A stretch of DNA of 56,126 nucleotides from Parabacteroides distasonis (GTDB taxonomy: Bacteria; Bacteroidota; Bacteroidia; Bacteroidales; Tannerellaceae), in contig SUXM01000018.1 in NCBI GenBank assembly GCA_015060925.1, forward strand, positions 1-56,126, given 5' to 3'. This document shows, one piece after another, positions 37,752-48,900 of the stretch. The position numbers were made by a program, and so were the translations under genes. The notes beneath the pieces were generated by a model that was not told the DNA's origin, did no database searches, and saw only the letters and a program-made list of their open reading frames with translations. The stretch's first letter is position 1. Each line of letters begins with the position of its first letter.

Positions 37752-40700
37752 TTATTTATATTCTTGCCAACTTTTAATTTGGATGTCCTTTTCTGTCATG
37801 TTACAGAATGCACTGATAAATGCACTAGCCAAACGAGCATTGGTAATCAATGGGATATTGTGATCGATCGCTGCACGACGAATCTTATATCCGTTGGTTA
37901 GTTCTCGCTTGCTATGGTCTTTCGGAATATTGACTACTAACTCGAAAATATGTTTACTGAACATATCCATAATGTCTAAATTCCCTTCTTCATCTGGCCA
38001 ACAAACAGCAGTCGCAGAAATGCCATTTTCGTTTAAGAACTTCGCTGTACCAGCTGTACCATAGATGTTGTAACCTTTGGCTGCCAATAGGTGACAAGGC
38101 TCCAATAGCTCAGCTTTGCTTTTGGCTGCACCAGAAGAAACCAGTACATTCTTTTTCGGAATACGGTTACCTACTGCGATCATCGCAGACAATAGTGCTT
38201 CATTGAAATCATCGCCTACACATCCAACCTCTCCGGTGGAGCTCATATCTACGCCTAATACCGGGTCTGCTTTGTGCAAGCGAGCAAATGAGAATTGAGA
38301 AGCTTTTACTCCGATCCAGTCGATGTCAAATGCGCTTTTGTCCGGTTTGGTATAAGGAGCATCTAACATGATACGGGTAGCTGTTTCAATGAAGTTGCGT
38401 TTCAATACCTTAGAAACGAATGGGAAACTTCGAGATGCACGCAAGTTACATTCGATAACCTTTACATCGTTATTCTTTGCTAAGAACTGGATATTGAATG
38501 GGCCGCTGATATTTAATTCTTTGGCTATCATCTTGCTTACTTTCTTGATGCGGCGTGCTGTTTCAAAGTAGATCTTTTGAGCTGGGAATACTAATGTTGC
38601 ATCGCCTGAGTGGACACCTGCAAATTCGATATGTTCAGAAATTGCATATTCAACCACTTCTCCATTCATGGCCACTGCGTCAAATTCGATCTCTTTCGCT
38701 CCTTGTAAGAACTCAGAAACGACAACTGGATATTCCTTAGATACTTTAGCAGCCAAATCCAAAAACTCAATCATCTGTTCTTTGGTGTGGCATACATTCA
38801 TGGCTGCCCCAGAAAGGACGTATGATGGACGGATAAGCACTGGGAAACCGACCTTAGCAATGAAATCGTCAATCTCTTCCATGCTGGTTAATTCCGCCCA
38901 GCGAGGCTGGTCGATACCTAATGTGTCAAGCATAGCAGAGAATTTGTGACGGTTTTCTGCACGGTCAATAGAAAGTGGAGAAGTCCCTAATACTGGTACA
39001 TTTTGGCGATAGAGTTTCATGGCCAAATTATTCGGTATTTGTCCTCCAACTGACACAACGACACCTTTTGGTAATTCTAAATCAATGACATCTAATACTC
39101 GTTCAAATGAAAGCTCATCAAAATAGAGGCGGTCGCACATGTCATAATCTGTAGAAACGGTCTCCGGATTATAGTTAATCATGATGGATTTATAACCTAA
39201 TTTGCGGCTTGTTTGGGCTGCATTGACAGAACACCAGTCAAATTCTACAGAAGAGCCAATGCGATAAGCTCCGGATCCTAAAATAATTACACTTTTTTCA
39301 TTTGGGTAATAGGTAATGTCGTGTGTGTTACCATCATAAGTCATGTATAGGTAGTTGGTTAATTCTGGATGCTCAGAGGCAATTGTGTTGATGCGTTTAA
39401 CTGTCGGTAAGACTCCTAATTTTTTGCGTAGGTTGCGAACGCGGATATTTTCTTTCTCCATGTTGCCGGCTGGATTTTCTACATAACGTGCAATTTGGAA
39501 GTCTGAAAATCCTAATCGTTTAGCCTCTTTTAATACCTCTTCGGTCAAGTCTTCAATCTTATTGAATGAAGAGAGTACTTTTGTATAGTCAACAATATTT
39601 TTAAGTCTTTCAAGGAACCATGGGGTTATCTTTGAAAGTTCATGAATACGATCTACGGTATATCCTTGTTCGAATGCTTTGGCGATAGCGAAGATACGTA
39701 AATCAGTAGGATTAGCTAATGCATCATCCAGGTTCTCAAATTCTACATCATTGTTCCCCACAAAACCATGCATGCCTTGTCCAATCATACGTAAACCTTT
39801 CTGCATAATTTCCTCAAAGGTTTTACCGATAGACATGATTTCACCTACAGACTTCATGCTTGAACCAATCTGGCGACTCACACCTGAGAACTTGGTTAAG
39901 TCCCAACGCGGTATCTTGACAATCATGTAATCTACTTCTGGTGCTTTATAGGCCGAGTTCGGTGTACCCATCTCTCCGATCTGATCCAAGCTATATCCCA
40001 ATGCCAATTTGGCAGCTACAAAAGCCAAAGGATATCCGCTGGCTTTAGAAGCTAATGCAGAAGATCGGCTTAAACGGGCATTAACTTCGATAACACGGTA
40101 GTCGCATGTAGCAGAGTTAAAAGCATATTGGATATTACATTCTCCGACGATACCTAAATGACGGATGGTTTTTGTAGAAAGTCCTTTCAATAGCTCTAAT
40201 TCTTTTTCTGTAAGCGAACAGGTCGGAGCCACAACGATACTTTCACCGGTATGTACCCCTAATGGATCGACATTTTCCATGCTTACAACTGTGAAACAGT
40301 GGTCGTTTTTGTCACGGATTACTTCAAACTCAATCTCTTTCCAGCCTTTTAAAGATTCTTCCACTAAGATTTGTGGTGCGTATGCAAAAGCACTTTCTGC
40401 CAATGTGCGTAGTTCTGCTTCATTCTGGCAGATACCGCTACCCATACCTCCTAATGCGTAAGCTGAACGGATCATCACTGGAAAACCTATTTCGTTGGCA
40501 GCATTGACTGCATCTTCCATGTTCTCTACAGCACGACTAATCGGAGTCTTTACTTCTATCTCGTCAAGTTTTTTTACAAACAGGTCACGGTCTTCTGTGT
40601 ACATAATAGCCTCTACTGAGGTTCCTAAGACCTGTACACCATATTTAGCAAGAATACCATTTGTGTAAAGTTCTGTACCACAGTTAAGAGCTGTTTGACC

Positions 40701-40970
40701 ACCAAATGCTAATAAAATGCCGTCCGGCTGTTCTTTTTTGATGACTTCTTCAACAAAATAGGGAGTGATAGGCAAGAAATAAACCTTATCGGCAACTCCT
40801 TCTGATGTCTGAATCGTTGCGATATTCGGATTTATCAATACTGTGCTAATTCCTTCTTCTCTAAGCGCCTTTAATGCTTGTGAACCAGAGTAGTCAAACT
40901 CTCCGGCTTGTCCAATTTTCAAGGCTCCTGAGCCCAGAACAATGACCTTTTTGATACCACTTTTCGACAT
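37752..40970 (-). CDS. carB: carbamoyl-phosphate synthase large subunit
   Basis: The 1072-residue enzyme makes carbamoyl phosphate from bicarbonate, ATP and glutamine-derived ammonia for pyrimidine and arginine synthesis. Two homologous ATP-grasp halves are evident (about 1-400 and 550-930, each starting VIVLGSGALKIGQAGEFDYS / VIILGSGAYRIGSSVEFDWC), followed by the allosteric MGS-like domain at the C-terminus (VLVSSGAAKSKAELLEPCHLLAAKG, residues about 935-1072). The small subunit carA is not adjacent. The 5' leader has an attenuator-like arrangement (see findings). Length is normal. Confidence 0.98.
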   Translation of the reverse strand: MSKSGIKKVIVLGSGALKIGQAGEFDYSGSQALKALREEGISTVLINPNIATIQTSEGVADKVYFLPITPYFVEEVIKKEQPDGILLAFGGQTALNCGTELYTNGILAKYGVQVLGTSVEAIMYTEDRDLFVKKLDEIEVKTPISRAVENMEDAVNAANEIGFPVMIRSAYALGGMGSGICQNEAELRTLAESAFAYAPQILVEESLKGWKEIEFEVIRDKNDHCFTVVSMENVDPLGVHTGESIVVAPTCSLTEKELELLKGLSTKTIRHLGIVGECNIQYAFNSATCDYRVIEVNARLSRSSALASKASGYPLAFVAAKLALGYSLDQIGEMGTPNSAYKAPEVDYMIVKIPRWDLTKFSGVSRQIGSSMKSVGEIMSIGKTFEEIMQKGLRMIGQGMHGFVGNNDVEFENLDDALANPTDLRIFAIAKAFEQGYTVDRIHELSKITPWFLERLKNIVDYTKVLSSFNKIEDLTEEVLKEAKRLGFSDFQIARYVENPAGNMEKENIRVRNLRKKLGVLPTVKRINTIASEHPELTNYLYMTYDGNTHDITYYPNEKSVIILGSGAYRIGSSVEFDWCSVNAAQTSRKLGYKSIMINYNPETVSTDYDMCDRLYFDELSFERVLDVIDLELPKGVVVSVGGQIPNNLAMKLYRQNVPVLGTSPLSIDRAENRHKFSAMLDTLGIDQPRWAELTSMEEIDDFIAKVGFPVLIRPSYVLSGAAMNVCHTKEQMIEFLDLAAKVSKEYPVVVSEFLQGAKEIEFDAVAMNGEVVEYAISEHIEFAGVHSGDATLVFPAQKIYFETARRIKKVSKMIAKELNISGPFNIQFLAKNNDVKVIECNLRASRSFPFVSKVLKRNFIETATRIMLDAPYTKPDKSAFDIDWIGVKASQFSFARLHKADPVLGVDMSSTGEVGCVGDDFNEALLSAMIAVGNRIPKKNVLVSSGAAKSKAELLEPCHLLAAKGYNIYGTAGTAKFLNENGISATAVCWPDEEGNLDIMDMFSKHIFELVVNIPKDHSKRELTNGYKIRRAAIDHNIPLITNARLASAFISAFCNMTEKDIQIKSWQEYK

Positions 40971-41020
40971 AGTAATTATTGATTTTTATTATATATATTT
41001 CTTACATTTTGTCCAGTTAT

Positions 41021-41054
41021 AAAAAAAATGCGTTAGTAAAAGTAACTAACGCAT
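41021..41054 (-). terminator. intrinsic terminator inside the carB leader (candidate attenuator)
   Basis: On the - strand ATGCGTTAGT pairs perfectly with ACTAACGCAT around a 7-base loop and is followed by at least seven T. It lies 51 bases before the carB start and directly after the stop of a 34-codon ORF. It may also end transcripts arriving from the efflux operon. Confidence 0.88.
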
Positions 41055-41055
41055 C

Positions 41056-41160
41056 CTATATAACCAAATTATTATCTTGAAAAATAAAGAAATGAGTATC
41101 TTTCTCTGATAGACAACCTGAGAAATACGTAAAATATTCTTTATGTATATTTCTACTCAT
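41056..41160 (-). CDS. candidate 34-residue leader peptide of carB
   Basis: ATG at 41160 opens a 34-codon frame whose TAG ends 1 base before the terminator stem. A purine-rich AAAAGAG lies about 8 bases before the ATG. The last third is U-rich (TTTCTTTATTTTTC at 41092-41079), the feature used for UTP-sensitive pausing in the E. coli pyrBI leader. A weak hairpin (41154-41121) could pause polymerase. No run of Arg codons argues for arginine control. The ORF by itself is short enough to arise by chance; its placement is the evidence. Confidence 0.4.
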   Translation of the reverse strand: MSRNIHKEYFTYFSGCLSEKDTHFFIFQDNNLVI

Positions 41161-41185
41161 AAGATATACTCTTTTCAAATCAGGA

Positions 41186-41217
41186 CAAAGGTAGTGCTTA
41201 TATTCTAATTGTACAAG
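41186..41217 (-). promoter_or_regulatory. promoter of the carB leader
   Basis: On the - strand TACCTTTG (TAnnTTTG) at 41193-41186, with CTTG 20 bases upstream (41217-41214). It lies just after the stop of the second RND gene. A start near 41179 gives a leader of about 209 bases. Confidence 0.6.
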
Positions 41218-41242
41218 TGTAACCTGTTTGATTTTTTGTTTT

Positions 41243-44200
41243 TTATGATTCCATGCCTTTCTCTTTATAATCTTTGTTTTTTGTTATGGTAAATAGAGGT
41301 AAATAAAGAAATATCCCTAAAATAGACATGATTAACCCACCAATGGTTCCTGCTGCCAAAGGAAACCAAAAAGCCTCTTTATCTTGACCTAACATAAATG
41401 GAATAAAGCCTAAAATGGTGGAAACAACTGTTAGGAATATTGGGATAATTTTTGCGTTCCATGCTTTTAAATAGGCTTTGTGTGGAGATAGGAGTGGTTT
41501 GTTTTGTCGGATTTGATTATATTCGTTTAAAATATAAATGCTGGCATTTACAGTAATCCCACATAATAAAACGAACGATGCAAATCCTCCTTGGTCAAAA
41601 TTCAATTTGAACCCGAAGAAAGTAAGGAATACGCCGATGTAAGAGATCGGAATTACGAATATAACTGCTAATGGTTGTTTAAGGGAATTAAAGAGGATAC
41701 TTGTTGTAAAGAAAATGATTACAATTATCAGCAGTAACAATCCGTATTGTTTATTGCTATTTTGTCCCCATGACCAATATGCACTGTTAGATTTGGCTGT
41801 ATAACCCATAGGAAGGGATGCATTGAACTCCTCTAATATCCTCTCTTGGATTTTATTCCCTTGGTTAGATGCACCGATATATTCATATTGTAGGCAAAGC
41901 CGATATTGTTGGTTTACTTTAGCGACCTTTTGAGGCATCTGTCCTTTTTCCACTGTTGCTAATTCATTTAGTTTATAGGATTTGTTTTGGATGGTTTGGG
42001 GTAGATGCTGCATTCCCCAAATGTCCAATTTTTCGGATTGGAGGGAAGACAATTTGAGTTTCTCCGTCTCATTATTGACAATGAGGGTTCCGGTATAGAG
42101 ATCTTTTTCAAATACAGGATTTAAAGAGGAGAATAATTCAAGAGGTTGTATGTTTTCTTGGATCATACGTGCTTTGTTAAGATTGAAATAGAACTCCTGG
42201 TAATCATCTTTCCACCATGAAAATTCAGAGTTGATCAGAACTTCTTTGATGCGTCGGTAGGTAAGTAATTTTGCTTTGAGTTTTTCTGCCCATTCGTATA
42301 ACTCATCATAATTATACCCGTACATTTCAATGCGAAAAGAACCTGCATTTTCTCGGACATCATTACTGAATCCTTGGTCTTGTAATCCCCAGACGTTCCA
42401 ACTACCACCTCCTAACTCTAAAGCTTTACTAATAATTTTACTCTTTAAAGTATAAGGGAATCCGCTTCGTTCACTCTCTTTGGTGAAATAGATACGGATA
42501 CCGGCTTGGCGAGCACTATAGATGTTGGTCTGGAATTGCTTGATCTCCTTGAAAGTGCTTAAATAGGATTCCATTCGACTAATCAGATGGTTCATCTGTG
42601 GCAAAGTGGTCCCATTGGGTAGAGATGCGCTTACCGATAAGATGGTTTCTTCATTTTGTGTAAAATAACTTCCTTCGTACACCTTTTCAACAAACAATCG
42701 CAATGTTCCTCCAAAAGCCTTGTCTATAACAGGCTTTATTTTTTCTTTGTAAGTCTCATTTGACAAAAGTTGGTTATATTTATCTATTAACATTGAGTCT
42801 ATTGCCGTATACGTATCTTTTTTATTGTATTCAATCTTTTCTGGTAGCAGGAAGGTTGGAATACCAAAAGCTAATAATAACATCAAGCAGGCTGTTTTTT
42901 TCCAATGACATAGAAAGATAATTTGTTTTTGATAATAACGGTTGAAATAAACCGGAATCCGTTTGAAGATATGGCTTATATGGTTTTTTTTGGAAGGATT
43001 TTCTTTCTTCCATTCCAAATGCATCTTTTCTATTAATGCGGGAACTAAAAATAGGGCGATTAATAGGGATACGGCTAAATTTATGATGACAACAGCAGCA
43101 AAATCTTGTAGGTTAAGACGTATTTTCTCTTCTAAAAAGAAAATGATAACCAAGGCACCCATTGTTGTTAAAGTAGCTGTCAATATGGAAAGGAAGGCTT
43201 TACGGTTATGTCGGTTCCGTATATGTTCGGTCATAACAATCGTATTATCTATAACTAAGCTAAGTGAAATAGTAACCCCGGCTAATGAATAGAGTTGCAT
43301 TTCTAACCCTAACAGATAATACAAGATAATAGCTATACTGAGATTGATAGAAAGACTAATGATAATTAGGAGTAAATATTTAATTTCTCTGGTTATACAT
43401 AAGACAAAAAGGAGCAGAATCAAGATGGTAAGTCCAGTTCGTATATAGATTTTGTTTAGTTCATCTTGGATAAATTCTGTTGCATCATAACTAACATGGA
43501 GTTCATATCCTGTAGGTAACAAGGATTGAATTTGTTCCATTTCTTCTTTTATATGTTTGGCCAAGTCTAATTGATTAGCCGTTTCTTCTGCCCGGATAGA
43601 CAGATAAATGGAGTTCAACCCATTTATACGGTAATAACTTTGGGGTAACTCCTCTTGGCGGGAGACCTTTAAGAGTTGGTCTAACCGTATCAGTTTTCCC
43701 TCCTTGTTTGTTACTGTAATAAATGACGGATCAAACCCTTCATTGTTGTTCTCGGGAATAAGGGCAAGACGAATCCATTGGGTTTTCTTTTGTTTTTTGA
43801 GATGCGCGTTTGATAAAAACTGCATTTCTATATTTCCTGTTCCTAAAAACTCTTTCCTGTAGTATTGGTTGATCGCATTTTGTATGTCTGAAACCCGAAT
43901 ACCGAGAGTCGTTAATTGGTCGTTGTTATACTCCAATTTCCATTCCATAGGGGTTGCTCCGCTGACATCGATTCGGTAAATACCTTGAATACTGCTAAGT
44001 CGTGGCTTTATTTGGTTTTCTGCAAAACGTTGGATTAGGATAGGGGTAGATGCAGCATTAATGGTATAACTCATAAATGGACGTGTCTCTTTATTATCTG
44101 GACGGCTCATCTCAATAACCGGATAACTGACGCCTTCAGGGAGACTTGACCAGGTTTGCCGGACAATGGTTGATGCCTCAAAGCGGGCGGCATCAACATT

Positions 44201-44491
44201 GGTGTGTTTGTCTAACTCTATCCTAATATATCCACTACCGTTTGAAGAACTGGATTGTATCTCTTTGATTCCTTTGATCCGGGCCAACATCGCTTCTAAA
44301 CGGGAGGTCACCTCCATTTCGATTACACGTGCTGAGTTTCCTGGCATTTTGTAACTGACAGTCAAACGGGGTAAAGTACGTGAGGGAGATAATTTGATAG
44401 GCAATAAAGGAAGAAATGCCATGCCGATTAATGCCACACATATAAATGCGACGATAATCGTAAAAGAGGATATTTTAGGAGATATGCTCAT
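41243..44491 (-). CDS. RND-family efflux pump, second permease of the operon
   Basis: The 1082-residue inner-membrane pump has the usual two halves with 12 membrane helices and large periplasmic loops. In helix 4 the proton-relay segment reads SLSLVIDNTIVMTEHI (one Asp, the second position Asn). In helix 10, GITVNASIYILNEYN has Asn where AcrB has Lys940. It is encoded after the TolC-type gene (9-base gap), so it is a second pump sharing the adaptor and channel or working with the first as a heteromeric pump. Substrate unknown. It shows only distant similarity to its partner. Confidence 0.88.
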   Translation of the reverse strand: MSISPKISSFTIIVAFICVALIGMAFLPLLPIKLSPSRTLPRLTVSYKMPGNSARVIEMEVTSRLEAMLARIKGIKEIQSSSSNGSGYIRIELDKHTNVDAARFEASTIVRQTWSSLPEGVSYPVIEMSRPDNKETRPFMSYTINAASTPILIQRFAENQIKPRLSSIQGIYRIDVSGATPMEWKLEYNNDQLTTLGIRVSDIQNAINQYYRKEFLGTGNIEMQFLSNAHLKKQKKTQWIRLALIPENNNEGFDPSFITVTNKEGKLIRLDQLLKVSRQEELPQSYYRINGLNSIYLSIRAEETANQLDLAKHIKEEMEQIQSLLPTGYELHVSYDATEFIQDELNKIYIRTGLTILILLLFVLCITREIKYLLLIIISLSINLSIAIILYYLLGLEMQLYSLAGVTISLSLVIDNTIVMTEHIRNRHNRKAFLSILTATLTTMGALVIIFFLEEKIRLNLQDFAAVVIINLAVSLLIALFLVPALIEKMHLEWKKENPSKKNHISHIFKRIPVYFNRYYQKQIIFLCHWKKTACLMLLLAFGIPTFLLPEKIEYNKKDTYTAIDSMLIDKYNQLLSNETYKEKIKPVIDKAFGGTLRLFVEKVYEGSYFTQNEETILSVSASLPNGTTLPQMNHLISRMESYLSTFKEIKQFQTNIYSARQAGIRIYFTKESERSGFPYTLKSKIISKALELGGGSWNVWGLQDQGFSNDVRENAGSFRIEMYGYNYDELYEWAEKLKAKLLTYRRIKEVLINSEFSWWKDDYQEFYFNLNKARMIQENIQPLELFSSLNPVFEKDLYTGTLIVNNETEKLKLSSLQSEKLDIWGMQHLPQTIQNKSYKLNELATVEKGQMPQKVAKVNQQYRLCLQYEYIGASNQGNKIQERILEEFNASLPMGYTAKSNSAYWSWGQNSNKQYGLLLLIIVIIFFTTSILFNSLKQPLAVIFVIPISYIGVFLTFFGFKLNFDQGGFASFVLLCGITVNASIYILNEYNQIRQNKPLLSPHKAYLKAWNAKIIPIFLTVVSTILGFIPFMLGQDKEAFWFPLAAGTIGGLIMSILGIFLYLPLFTITKNKDYKEKGMES

Positions 44492-44500
44492 GTTTATCTT

Positions 44501-45988
44501 TTAGAATCCATTTTTATAGTCAAACGTATTGGACAAGGAAACTCCTGTTTCAAAGTCAAATAAAGTCAATTTCCTTATTTTATAATAACTGAGCCAATAG
44601 TTTTGTAGAGCTGTAATATAGTTACGTTGAGCTTCTTGTTGGCGATTCAATGAAAGAGTCAGGCTATTGATGTCTGCTTTCCCAATCATAAAGCGCTGCT
44701 TAGTTTGGCTATAAGCCATTTCCGCTAAGTCTACAGCCTCTTCTGCGCTACCTATTAAAGCCTGTTGGATATTAAAGTCTCCAACGGTCATGATTACATC
44801 CTCTTCAACCGTGAGCCCTTTTTGTTTGGCAGAAGTTTCTGTCACAAGCAGATTGTTTTTGGCTATGTTGTGTTTCCCTTTTCGAACACCCCAATCAACT
44901 AAAGGAATAGAGATAGAAAGAGATACAATTTCTTGTTGCTGTAGATTTCTGTAAGCGTCTTGTATGTTATCGGCAACTTGGTTGAATCCAACACTGGCAT
45001 TGATCTGTGCATTGAACATCGCTTCTTTCTTGGTTCTGTCTACCTGTTGTTGTGCCTCTAAAATTTGTTGTTGTAAATCAAGGAAAATAGGGTTGTTTAG
45101 GTGCGCAAGTTCCAAGGCTTTATCAACCGATATTTCCATGTTACGAGGACGGCTGGGTAATCGTAAATAAATCTCTGTGTTTTTATCAAAGTTCAAGTAA
45201 GAGGCCAAGTTGAACATTGCTCGTTTCAATGTGATTTCTGCATTCTTCAATGTGTTTCGAGCATTGACAGCGTCTAACTTAAGTGTTAATAAATCTGCTT
45301 GACTGATGGATGCGATTTTATGTCGTTCCATTCCGGTTTGATACAATGTGTCCGTTGTAGCCACATTTTCTTTGGCCAAGTCATGTTCCATTTGAGCCAT
45401 TGCTAAAGCAAAGAAATAACTTGTTGCCTGTTCGCTCATTTGTTCTACGTTATAAAGAAATTCTTTTTTTACCTTTTCATATTTTAAAGGTTCAATCTTT
45501 CGTTCCCATTTGAAAGCATTATACCCCAATAGACTTTGTTGATAACCGATACGAATGGGGACAGAAGAGAACTGGTTATAAGTCTGGTCTCCAAAGTAAC
45601 GCATATAACTAAGATCGGTGTCTAAATAAAAGGTTCCACCTAACAGGTCAAAGTTTTGTTTGACTTCAAGACCTCCTCCAGAGAAAAAACTTTGTTGTTT
45701 GCGAAAAACATCTATATCCTCTTCTGAATCATAGCGTTGAGTAAAATAGCGAGTGTATTGTGCAGGAGTAAGGTTCAGGGTCAAGCTCGGTAACCGTCCC
45801 GCCTTGTATGTTCTGTATTCCCAATATCCGGCTAAATACATGTTTTTGTATCGAAAAGCATCTAACGAACTGTCGGCAGCCAATGTGATGGTCTGTTCTA
45901 ATGTTAACGTTAGCTGTGCCTGGCCTTGTAATACGAAACAAAGCAAGCATAATGCAAAGATATATTTATGTATAGAATCGTGTTTCAT
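44501..45988 (-). CDS. TolC-family outer membrane channel
   Basis: The 495-residue exported protein has a signal peptide (about 1-24, LQGQAQ) and the duplicated TolC pattern of long coiled-coil helices (about 175-260 and 300-470) joined by short strands (VSLSISIPLVDWGVRKGKHNIAKNN). It should form the outer-membrane exit of the efflux system. It lies between the two RND genes, 4 bases after the first. Confidence 0.9.
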   Translation of the reverse strand: MKHDSIHKYIFALCLLCFVLQGQAQLTLTLEQTITLAADSSLDAFRYKNMYLAGYWEYRTYKAGRLPSLTLNLTPAQYTRYFTQRYDSEEDIDVFRKQQSFFSGGGLEVKQNFDLLGGTFYLDTDLSYMRYFGDQTYNQFSSVPIRIGYQQSLLGYNAFKWERKIEPLKYEKVKKEFLYNVEQMSEQATSYFFALAMAQMEHDLAKENVATTDTLYQTGMERHKIASISQADLLTLKLDAVNARNTLKNAEITLKRAMFNLASYLNFDKNTEIYLRLPSRPRNMEISVDKALELAHLNNPIFLDLQQQILEAQQQVDRTKKEAMFNAQINASVGFNQVADNIQDAYRNLQQQEIVSLSISIPLVDWGVRKGKHNIAKNNLLVTETSAKQKGLTVEEDVIMTVGDFNIQQALIGSAEEAVDLAEMAYSQTKQRFMIGKADINSLTLSLNRQQEAQRNYITALQNYWLSYYKIRKLTLFDFETGVSLSNTFDYKNGF

Positions 45989-45992
45989 GATG

Positions 45993-48900
45993 TTATTTGT
46001 TTATGATAATCTCCTGTTTATGATAAATGAACCAATAGACCAATGGGATAATGAACAAGCTGACAGCTGTACCTATGATCATTGCTGAAATCATGGCAAT
46101 AGAGAGAGGCTTTTGAAGTTCACTTCCCATATCAAAAGTAAAGAGTAGCGGCACCATTCCAAATATAGTTGTAAGAGAGGTCATAATGATTGGACGAAGG
46201 CGACGTTTGCCGGCCTCATGTATGGCTTCCATAAGAGGAGTTCCTCCCTTCCTTAGTTCGTTGATAACATCTAATTTTAAGATAGAATCATTGATGATGA
46301 TACCACAAGTAACGACAATACCAATCGCACTCATCAAATTAAGTGTATGTCCGCATATCCATAATACCAGTAAAGAGGCAGCCACATCAATGGGAATTTC
46401 AAATAATACAATGAGTGGTTGCAAAAAACTTTCAAATTGGGAAGCCAAGATAAAATACATTAATAATATGGAAATAAATAGGATAATAACCAATTCATTC
46501 AACATTTGCTGATTGGAAAAGAAACTACCGGAAAAGTCAATGTCCCAGTCTTTTTCAACTTCTTTCTTTATTTGTTCCATTAAATCTTCAACCTCTTCCG
46601 CGTCATAGAAACTGAAAGGAATATATTCTCCGTTCTTTCCGGCAGTGATGGTTTTCAAATCTTCTCCTGGAGTGATACGCACCAATGCTTGCAGAGGAAT
46701 ATATCTGACGTCCCCTTTTTCATCGGGATTTGTGCTGACTAATGTCTTTTGTAAGACATCGTTTACTGTCTGCTCTTCTCCGGCAAGGGAAATAGGGAGA
46801 TATTGCTGGTAGGAACGAAGAGTGGCTACTTCATTCTCTTTAAAAGCCGTTTTTAATAATTGGTAAACCTTATTATAATCTACGTTGTACAGTAACAACT
46901 TTTGTCGATCGATGGAAAGGTTTAATTGGTTGTCAAAGGCAATACCTACCGGCATGTGACCGGTCTGTGATTCTATTTGTTCTCTCATCTTTTGTAAAAG
47001 GGTGGCATCCGGAGCTACTGCCTGGTTACGTGTGTGGAGTTCTGTGACCAGATCCGCCTCTCCTGTAACGAAAAGTTTCTCGAAAACAGTTACAGGAGGA
47101 GAGAAAGAGACTACCGCTTTAGGGTAATTCTTTTTTATCCATTGTTCAATCGATTTCTGTAGAGGGGCGATTCCTACAGGTTGTTCTGTTTTTAGATACA
47201 TTTCACTTTCGGAACCGGACATCTCTTGGTCACGGTTTAATAGGAATTGCTGTTGTCCAACGTATACTGTATGTTCGATAACCTGTTCTTGAATGGATGC
47301 GGATAACTGATGGATACGATTCCGGTTTTCATCAATATGTATATTTTCATTCCATTCTATGTGGGTGATCAACTCGTTCTGCTCAATTTCCGGCATTCTA
47401 CTCTTTGGAATTTCATAAAATAGGACAGCACAAAGAGGGATGGAACAGAGTAGAAACAATAAAGAGGCTGTTTTATGCCGGAATACAAAGTCAACTCCGG
47501 TATCGTAGAATCGATCTAATACATGATCTGGTATCAGATTTTTAAAATTCAAGTTAAATCGTTTAAATGGACTATCCGGCAAACTGTAGACCAGTTTATA
47601 GAGGACTGGAAGTAACATGATCCCTGTAAAATAGGATACTAACAAACCGACGGTTACAGCAAATGCCTGGTCATAGAAAATCGCTCCTGCTATACCACTC
47701 ATAAATACCAAAGGGGCGAATACAACTATAGTCGTAAAAGTGGAGCTTAACATTGGAGTGATAACCTCGGTAGTCCCTTTACTACATGATTCCTCTAATG
47801 AATAGCCAAGAGATTTATATTGAGCAATGTTTTCGGTGACAATAATGGAACTATCGATCATCATCCCTAAAGCTAATATCAAACCCGAAATAGAGATGAT
47901 ATTGAGTGACATATTAAATAGATAAAAGAATAGGAAACTGATAATCAAACTGACAACCATACTTAACCCAATCACTATCGGACTTTTTATGTCTCCTAAA
48001 AATAGGATGGCAACTATGCAGATAAAGAAAAATCCTAAAGATAGATTCTGCTTGAGGTTGGAGATTGTATAGTCTAATAATTCGGTTTGGTTCCGACTGA
48101 CACTGAATTCAATATCCGGATACATAGTCGTAAATTGGCTTGTGATTGCTTGCAAAGCCTCTTTCATGTTCTCCATATTTTCATCGGCTTGCTTGATAAT
48201 GGCTAATGTAACGGCACGTTTGCCATTAGACAAAGAGGCTCCGGATTCTTTTTCCGGGACTATGGAGACTTGTGCTAACTCTTTTAGTTGGAATATATGG
48301 TCATTCTTTCGGATATAAATATTCTCCACATCTTCAGGGGTACGAAGCAAGGTCGAAAATTTGATGTTATATTCGTAATAACCATCTCTGACAGTCATAC
48401 TTCCCGGCTCTATATTGTTAGAGGTAAGTGCAGTCTCAATATCATCCAGTGTGAGTTCGGCTATTTTAAGCATCTTCATGTCTGGCACAATCTGAACTTG
48501 TCGTTTAAGAAGGCCGGTAACATCAACCATGGCTACCTCCGGTAATTGTTCGATACGGCGTTTGATCACAGTTTCTGCAAACTGGCAGAGATCCAAAAAC
48601 TCTGCTTCATTATCTTTGTACAGTCCTCCTTTATCCTTTTTTAGCGTTAGGTTCAAGCAAAAGACTGGAATATCAGTTGCACTGGCTTTAATTACTCGGG
48701 GCCGTTCAATCTCGCGGGGTAGATAGTTCATCGCTGCATCTATCTTTTCATTTACCTCGATGAATGCCAAATCTGTATTTGTACCAAAGTCAAAGTTTAA
48801 ACGGATAATGGCTGCTCCATCTCGTGTCTCACTATGGATGTCACGCAGATTGGCTACCTGCATTAATTGTTGGCGGATGGATTTGACTACGGTATTTTCC

